From: Alphaproteobacteria bacterium
GTDB lineage: Bacteria > Pseudomonadota > Alphaproteobacteria > Caulobacterales > Hyphomonadaceae
DNA length: 58,648 bases
Reading direction: 5' to 3'
Assembly (NCBI GenBank): GCA_016125405.1
Contig: WGLW01000002.1
Coordinates: forward strand, 1 to 58,648
Position numbers and translations under genes: made by a program. The notes beneath the pieces are model-generated. The model was given only the letters and a program-made list of their open reading frames with translations, searched no databases and was not told where the DNA came from. Positions 54,084-58,648 of the stretch are shown one piece after another. Numbering within the stretch: position 1 is the stretch's first letter; each line of letters starts with the position of its first letter.

Positions 54084-54105
54084 GGCTATAAAGATAGCTG
54101 GATTC
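54084..54105. other. Small hairpin in the leader of the Cys/Met-metabolism gene
   Basis: GCTAT-AAAG-ATAGC forms a 5-bp stem with a 4-nt loop within 54084-54105, in the 187-bp gap before 54174. It does not match a known riboswitch that I recognise, in particular not SAM-II. Confidence 0.25.
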
Positions 54106-54173
54106 CATATCCGTCGAGCGTCCTCTGCAAACAAATCACTTCCCTGAGTGAGCAAGGGGTCTATCGTATCGTC

Positions 54174-55472
54174 ATGGCCAAGCCGCCGAAGCCTTACCGC
54201 TCGCGCAAGGTCGGGAACCGGACCCTGTCTCCCGAAACCCTCATGATGGGATTCGGACACTCCCCTGCGCTTTCCGAAGGCGCTCTCAAACTGCCGCTCT
54301 TCCAGACCTCCACCTTCGTGTTTCGCACGGCGGAAGAGGGAAAAGCCTTTTTCGAACTGGCCTATGGCCTACGCGAAAAGCACCAGGGCGAAGAGATAGG
54401 GCTCATCTATTCGCGCATCAACAACCCCAATCTGGAAGTTCTGGAAGATCGCCTGGCGGTCTGGGACCAGGCCGAGAAATCGCTGTCATTCGCGTCCGGC
54501 ATGGCGGCGATTTCGACGGCGATGTGGTCGTATCTGCGGCCGCGCGACACATTCGTGTTTTCCGAGCCAGTCTATGGGGGCACGGAATTTCTTGTGCACA
54601 ACATCCTGCCCCAGTTCGGAATCGAAGGCGTCGGCTTCATGGCCGAATCGGGCGCGGACGGTTTTCGCGAGGCTGCACAGAAGGCGGTCGCCCTTGCCGG
54701 GAAGACAGGCGGCCGGGTGGGCGTGATCTATGTCGAGACGCCCGCGAACCCGACAAACGGCCTGGTGGACATCGCGCTTGCGCGGCAATTGTCCGAAAGC
54801 ATGGCGACACCCGCGGGCCGGCCGGCCGTGCTCGTCGACAACACGTTCCTCGGGCCGCTCTGGCAGACGCCGCTGTCGCTGGGCGCAGATCTCAGCATCA
54901 CGTCGCTTACCAAATATGTCGGCGGCCATTCCGATCTCATCGCGGGAAGCGTGTCGGGCGAGGAAGCCTGGCTCGCGCCGGTGCGTGTCATGCGGACCAT
55001 ACTGGGCACAATGGGCGATCCGCATACGGCATGGCTGCTGTTGCGCTCGCTGGAGACGCTGAAGCTTCGCATGGACGCGGCGGCCGCCGGAGCGAAGATC
55101 GTGGCCGAGTACCTCGCGAACCATCCGCGTGTGAAGTCTGTCTGGTATCTCGGCTTCCTGCCGGAGGATCATCCCGACCGGCCGCTCTACGAGCGTCAGT
55201 GCCGGTCGCCAGGATCGACCTTCTCCTTCGAGGTGAAGGGCGGCGAAAAGGAAGCCTTCGCCGTGCTGAACGCTCTCAAGGTGATCAAGCTGGCGGTCAG
55301 CCTCGGGGGCACGGAAACGCTGGCTTCCCATCCGGCGGCGATGACGCATTCGGACGTGCCGCCGGAAAGCCGCGCGCGCCTCGGCATAACCGAGGCGCTG
55401 ATCCGGCTGTCGATCGGGGTCGAGGACCCCGCCGACCTTGTCGCCGATCTGGAGCAGGCGCTGAGCGCCTGA
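54174..55472 (+). CDS. Cystathionine gamma-synthase family PLP enzyme
   Basis: A 432-residue member of the Cys/Met metabolism PLP-dependent family. Motifs are SRINNPNLEVLEDRLA, SFASGMAAIST, VYGGTEFL, the YVETPANPTN segment, and the PLP lysine in ITSLTKYVGGHSD. It could be a cystathionine gamma-synthase, cystathionine or methionine gamma-lyase, or O-acyl-homoserine sulfhydrylase; the sequence does not decide which. It is convergent with the next gene, with a 6-bp gap. Confidence 0.9.
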   Translation: MAKPPKPYRSRKVGNRTLSPETLMMGFGHSPALSEGALKLPLFQTSTFVFRTAEEGKAFFELAYGLREKHQGEEIGLIYSRINNPNLEVLEDRLAVWDQAEKSLSFASGMAAISTAMWSYLRPRDTFVFSEPVYGGTEFLVHNILPQFGIEGVGFMAESGADGFREAAQKAVALAGKTGGRVGVIYVETPANPTNGLVDIALARQLSESMATPAGRPAVLVDNTFLGPLWQTPLSLGADLSITSLTKYVGGHSDLIAGSVSGEEAWLAPVRVMRTILGTMGDPHTAWLLLRSLETLKLRMDAAAAGAKIVAEYLANHPRVKSVWYLGFLPEDHPDRPLYERQCRSPGSTFSFEVKGGEKEAFAVLNALKVIKLAVSLGGTETLASHPAAMTHSDVPPESRARLGITEALIRLSIGVEDPADLVADLEQALSA

Positions 55473-55478
55473 CCCGGC

Positions 55479-56729
55479 TTATTTCTTCGAGATCAATATC
55501 CAGGCTTTGGCCAGGTTTTCCGCACCATTGTCGGACTTCACCTCGGCCCAGGTCTTGCGCGCCTCTTCCTTCTTGCCGGATTTGTACTGCGCAAGTCCAA
55601 GATCAAGCTTGGCGTAGGCGATCTGGCCCGCGTCCAGGCCGCCCTTGTCCATGCCCTTGCCGATCAGCTCGATCGCCTTGGCGTAGTTGCCCGCGCCCAG
55701 ATAGGTGTCCGCGACGGCGAGATAGCGATCGCCCTTGCCGGCGGCGGCAGCGTCCTTCTCACGCCCCGCAAGGCCGGTCGCTTCGTCGGTTTTCGCGTCC
55801 GATTGCGCCTTGCCGTACATGCTCTTGTAGCGGGCGACCTTCGAGGGATCGATGCCGGAGAACGAGGTCTTGTTCAGCGCATCGAAGATCTTGGCCGATT
55901 CAGCCGGGTTCTCGCGCGAGATCGCCGCTTCGCCCATTTCCGCCTGTTCGAGCGGCTTCAGCTTCACGCCGGCGGCGACGAGGGCGCGCTGGACGTCGAG
56001 CATGTTGTTGGCGCGATCGAAGTGCGGCGCGCTGGTTGCGCGGTTGATCAGGATTTCGAGGTTGGCGGAGCTGGGATAGTCCGCAGCCGTGCGTTCCACC
56101 GTGGCGTAGAAGTGGTCGTTGTCCTTCTGCTCGAAATAGGCGCGCTGAACGATCTGGTACCAGCCTTCCTTCGGCTTCTTGCCGTCCTTCTTGGAAATCT
56201 CGATCGCCTTGTCGGCGTAGGAAATAGCGTCCTTGAAGTTCTTGTGCTGCAGCGCGTCGCTGGCGACGTAGGCGTTCTGTTCGGCCGAACCGCCGTAATC
56301 CTTGATCAGGTCGCGCGTCATCGACACGGCCTTGGCCTGGTTGTGTGTCTGGTCATAGAGGCCGGCGAGCGTCGTGCGGTGGTTCTTGACGACGTTCGCG
56401 GGCAGGCCGCCGATCGCCAGCTGGTTCTCAAGCGACTTGATCAGTTCGGTCTTGTCGCCGAGGCCGGAGTAGCAGGCTGTTTTCAGTTGCTCGATCGCCA
56501 GCTTCTCGCTCTTGCTGGAGGCGTGCGGCTCGGCCTGTGCGAGCTTCGAGAGCGCGCCCTTGTAATCCTTGCTCTGGATGAGATCGCGCGCCGCCATGTA
56601 GGGCTCGCCGAATTCACGCGACACTTTCGCCTGTGCGACGGCAGGTGGAGCGACAATGCCGCTGATCGCCGCCGTGCTGACGGCGCCGGCAAGACCAAAG
56701 GCGATTACAGACAGAATTCGTGTGCGCAT
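55479..56729 (-). CDS. Hypothetical exported TPR-like repeat protein
   Basis: A 416-residue exported protein. The signal peptide (about 1-32) ends in AVAQA. The mature part is helical and Lys/Ala-rich, with TPR-like or Sel1-like repeated patterns (ARDLIQSKDYKGALSKLAQAE, DALQHKNFKDAISYADKAIE, ADTYLGAGNYAKAIELIGKG). These suggest a scaffold or protein-binding role. The ATG at 56729 begins the signal peptide; an upstream in-frame extension is not supported. Confidence 0.8.
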   Translation of the reverse strand: MRTRILSVIAFGLAGAVSTAAISGIVAPPAVAQAKVSREFGEPYMAARDLIQSKDYKGALSKLAQAEPHASSKSEKLAIEQLKTACYSGLGDKTELIKSLENQLAIGGLPANVVKNHRTTLAGLYDQTHNQAKAVSMTRDLIKDYGGSAEQNAYVASDALQHKNFKDAISYADKAIEISKKDGKKPKEGWYQIVQRAYFEQKDNDHFYATVERTAADYPSSANLEILINRATSAPHFDRANNMLDVQRALVAAGVKLKPLEQAEMGEAAISRENPAESAKIFDALNKTSFSGIDPSKVARYKSMYGKAQSDAKTDEATGLAGREKDAAAAGKGDRYLAVADTYLGAGNYAKAIELIGKGMDKGGLDAGQIAYAKLDLGLAQYKSGKKEEARKTWAEVKSDNGAENLAKAWILISKK

Positions 56730-56956
56730 GAGTTCTTCAGACCGTAACTTTGATGATTTGCCCAACCCGAAACCAATTGGGACCATAGAGTAACTCTGAA
56801 GCCGATTCCACCTCCAACCTCACATCAGATGCTGTGGCGCTGCGGCGCCCGGCGGTGCGTCATTCTCGACCCCCGGCGCCGCCAGTGTTAGCACTCGCTC
56901 TGGCGGCGAAGGCCCGGGCGCGCCTTGTCGCCGTCAAGCGAGGCGGCGGACAGCAG

Positions 56957-58354
56957 ATGCACGACACAGGCGCACCCCCATCGATCGATACGGCGCGGGG
57001 CTTTGTGCCGGAAACCATCACGCCGCCCGAGCGGCCGCTGGGGCTGGTGCGCGGGCTGCTGCAGATGGTCGACAATCCGCTGCGGGTCTGGCCGCGCGCG
57101 ATGTACGAAAATCCCTACCACGGCGTGCGGTGGCTGGGGCGTACGTTCCATTACATGCGCAGCCCGGACCACATGAAGGCCATCTTTCTCGATCATGTTG
57201 ACGTGTTCGAGAAATCGCCTTTCCAGCGAAGGCTGGTGCAGCCGGCGACCGGCGACGGGCTGTTGTCGGCGGTGGGCGAGCACTGGAAATTCCAGCGGCG
57301 TGCGGCCTCGCCGGCGTTTCGCATCGATGCGCTGCGGGCTCTGGTTCCGGCCTTCTCGTCCTCCGCATCGGCCACCGTGGGGCGCATCAGGGCGGCGCCG
57401 GCCGGCGCGCCTGTCGATGTGATGGGCGAGATGCAGCATGCGACGCTGGACGTGATCGTCGAGACCATGCTGGGCGGGGAAGACCCCGGTTTTCGCTACG
57501 ATCGCGTGTCGCAATCGGTCAGCGACTACATGGAAAGCATGGGCCATCCGGACATGCTGGACATGTTCGGCGCGCCGCACTGGCTGCCAAGGCCATGGGC
57601 GCAGAAGGGCAGGCGGGCCGCGGCCGGGCTGAAGCAGGCGGCGGTGAACGCGCTGGAGCGGCGGCGCGCGGCGGGTGAGGACCGCAACGACCTGCTCGGC
57701 CTGCTGATGGCGGCGCGCGATCCCGAAACCGGACGGGGCCTGTCGGACATCGAGCTGCGCGACAATATCGTGACGTTCATCGGCGCAGGCCACGAAACGA
57801 CGGCGCTGGCGCTGACCTATTCGCTCTACCTGATCGCCAACGCGCCCGAGGTGCAGGACCGGCTGCTCGCTGAGGTGCGCGCGGTCGCGGGCGATGCGCC
57901 GGTTGACGCCGGCATGGTGGAGGCGATGCCCTTCCACGAGCAGGTCATCAAGGAGGCGATGCGGCTTTATCCGCCCGTCGCGCTGATTGACCGGATGGCG
58001 ACACGGGATATCCGGCTCGGCGACATCGAAATGAAAAAGGGCGACCTGGTGTTCGCCCTGATCTACGTGATGCACCGGCACAAGCTGCTGTGGGACCGGC
58101 CAGAGGCGTTCGATCCGGACAGGTTCTCGGCGGACCGGTCGGGCGGGCTGCAGCGCTTCCAGTACATGCCGTTCGGCGCGGGGCCGCGCATCTGCATCGG
58201 CATGAAGTTCGCCTACATGGAGGCGGTGGCGATCCTCGCGACGCTGGTGCGCGCCCTGCGGTTCCTGCCCAATCCGGATTTCCGCGTGGCGCCGAATATC
58301 CGCATCACGCTTCGGCCCGAGGGCGGCATGAAGCTGTTCGTCGAGCCGCGCTGA
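56957..58354 (+). CDS. Cytochrome P450
   Basis: A 465-residue haem monooxygenase. The I-helix motif is GAGHETTAL, the ExxR motif is in KEAMRLYPP, and the haem-ligand motif is FGAGPRICIG with the axial Cys. It has no clear membrane anchor and is probably soluble, needing a ferredoxin and reductase not present here. The ATG at 56957 was chosen because the preceding codons are Arg/Pro-rich without conserved sequence. The substrate is unknown. Confidence 0.94.
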   Translation: MHDTGAPPSIDTARGFVPETITPPERPLGLVRGLLQMVDNPLRVWPRAMYENPYHGVRWLGRTFHYMRSPDHMKAIFLDHVDVFEKSPFQRRLVQPATGDGLLSAVGEHWKFQRRAASPAFRIDALRALVPAFSSSASATVGRIRAAPAGAPVDVMGEMQHATLDVIVETMLGGEDPGFRYDRVSQSVSDYMESMGHPDMLDMFGAPHWLPRPWAQKGRRAAAGLKQAAVNALERRRAAGEDRNDLLGLLMAARDPETGRGLSDIELRDNIVTFIGAGHETTALALTYSLYLIANAPEVQDRLLAEVRAVAGDAPVDAGMVEAMPFHEQVIKEAMRLYPPVALIDRMATRDIRLGDIEMKKGDLVFALIYVMHRHKLLWDRPEAFDPDRFSADRSGGLQRFQYMPFGAGPRICIGMKFAYMEAVAILATLVRALRFLPNPDFRVAPNIRITLRPEGGMKLFVEPR

Positions 58355-58648
58355 CCGCGCACGCGCCAAACGCTCCACGACGCGGGGTGCGCCTGGAGGG
58401 AAGCTGCCATCTCGCCCTCATGTGGAGGGCCGGGGACGCGGGGAACCCACGTCGGGTTGTTAGTCCGGGTGCGCCGTTGCCGGCGCTTGATGGCGCGGAT
58501 CGCCCCACGTCCCCGCGGCCTGTTCTCGCCGGCCTCGCACAGGCCAGTCTTGTATGGGGAGGTCTTTCACTCCCCTGGCGTTGGACGCCGGCGGCGTGCG
58601 GGCCGGGGCTGTTCGCCCCCGGTCCCCGGAAACACTCCTGCGCCTGGA
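58355..58648. other. Hairpin-rich unassigned stretch at the window end
   Basis: No credible protein gene lies here. There are several inverted repeats: GGGGACGCGGGG (58432-58443) with CCCCACGTCCCC (58503-58514), GGCCTGT (58517-58523) with ACAGGCC (58539-58545), GGGGAG (58556-58561) with CTCCCC (58570-58575), and CCGGGG (58603-58608) with CCCCGG (58617-58622). Small inner hairpins lie at 58444-58458 and 58471-58486. It might be the start of a structured RNA gene that continues beyond the window. Confidence 0.35.

Noticed and set aside
53987-54173. SAM-II riboswitch before the Cys/Met-metabolism gene
   Set aside because: The conserved SAM-II core is not visible; only a small 5-bp hairpin is present.
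58355-58648. tmRNA, 6S or SRP RNA at the window end
   Set aside because: No T-arm, tag reading frame or SRP core motif could be recognised, so no known RNA family is assigned.

Overview
This is a GC-rich, densely coded chromosomal segment of an alphaproteobacterium. The evidence is the gene set (alpha-type SspB, class A RNase P RNA, a dcw division and cell-wall cluster in alphaproteobacterial order, an alpha-type SerC followed by SerA) and the regulatory signatures: an EcfG-type GGAAC-N16-CGTT promoter, a GTTC-N7-GTTC LexA box and a CtrA-like TTAA-N7-TTAG site. A Caulobacterales/Hyphomonadales-type organism is the best guess, but no rRNA is present to settle it.

Layout. The left edge carries the first codons of an IS630-type transposase on the minus strand. 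From 155 to 17.5 kb is a mixed region: an SGNH-hydrolase lipoprotein, a TonB-dependent receptor with a possible Zur half-site, a CHCC zinc-finger protein, an ABC ATPase without its permease, small stress proteins (DUF3008, CsbD), thiD, a PhzF-family protein, serC-serA behind a candidate structured leader, a secreted caspase-fold protein, fasciclin, DjlA-like, cell-wall amidase and BLUF photoreceptor genes, and three consecutive c-type cytochrome genes. The RNase P RNA gene (rnpB) follows at about 17.56-17.96 kb.

The dcw cluster starts at 18.3 kb behind five CCCAN repeats that look like a MraZ operator. It runs mraZ-rsmH-ftsL-ftsI-murE-murF-mraY-murD-ftsW-murG-murC with mostly overlapping start and stop codons, then an extensin-like gene and murB. 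A 7.4-kb block separates murB from ddl-ftsQ-ftsA-ftsZ-lpxC. It holds a flavin monooxygenase, two paralogous lipoprotein serine hydrolases with an unknown secreted protein between them, a DUF454 membrane protein, a HAD hydrolase and a haem protein. After lpxC come a DUF4349 lipoprotein, bamD, a periplasmic peroxiredoxin, SOS-type recN and ligA. The right end holds a thioesterase, SspB, a Cys/Met-metabolism PLP enzyme, a periplasmic repeat-like protein, a cytochrome P450 and an unassigned hairpin-rich stretch at the edge.

Main points of interest. The caspase-fold protein at 10969-11694 has its domain halves in reverse order: the strand and helix segments that normally follow the catalytic cysteine come first, and the protein ends eight residues after that cysteine, so it appears circularly permuted. 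Also notable are the MraZ operator array, the EcfG, LexA and CtrA sites, the serC leader and the duplicated serine hydrolases inside the division cluster.
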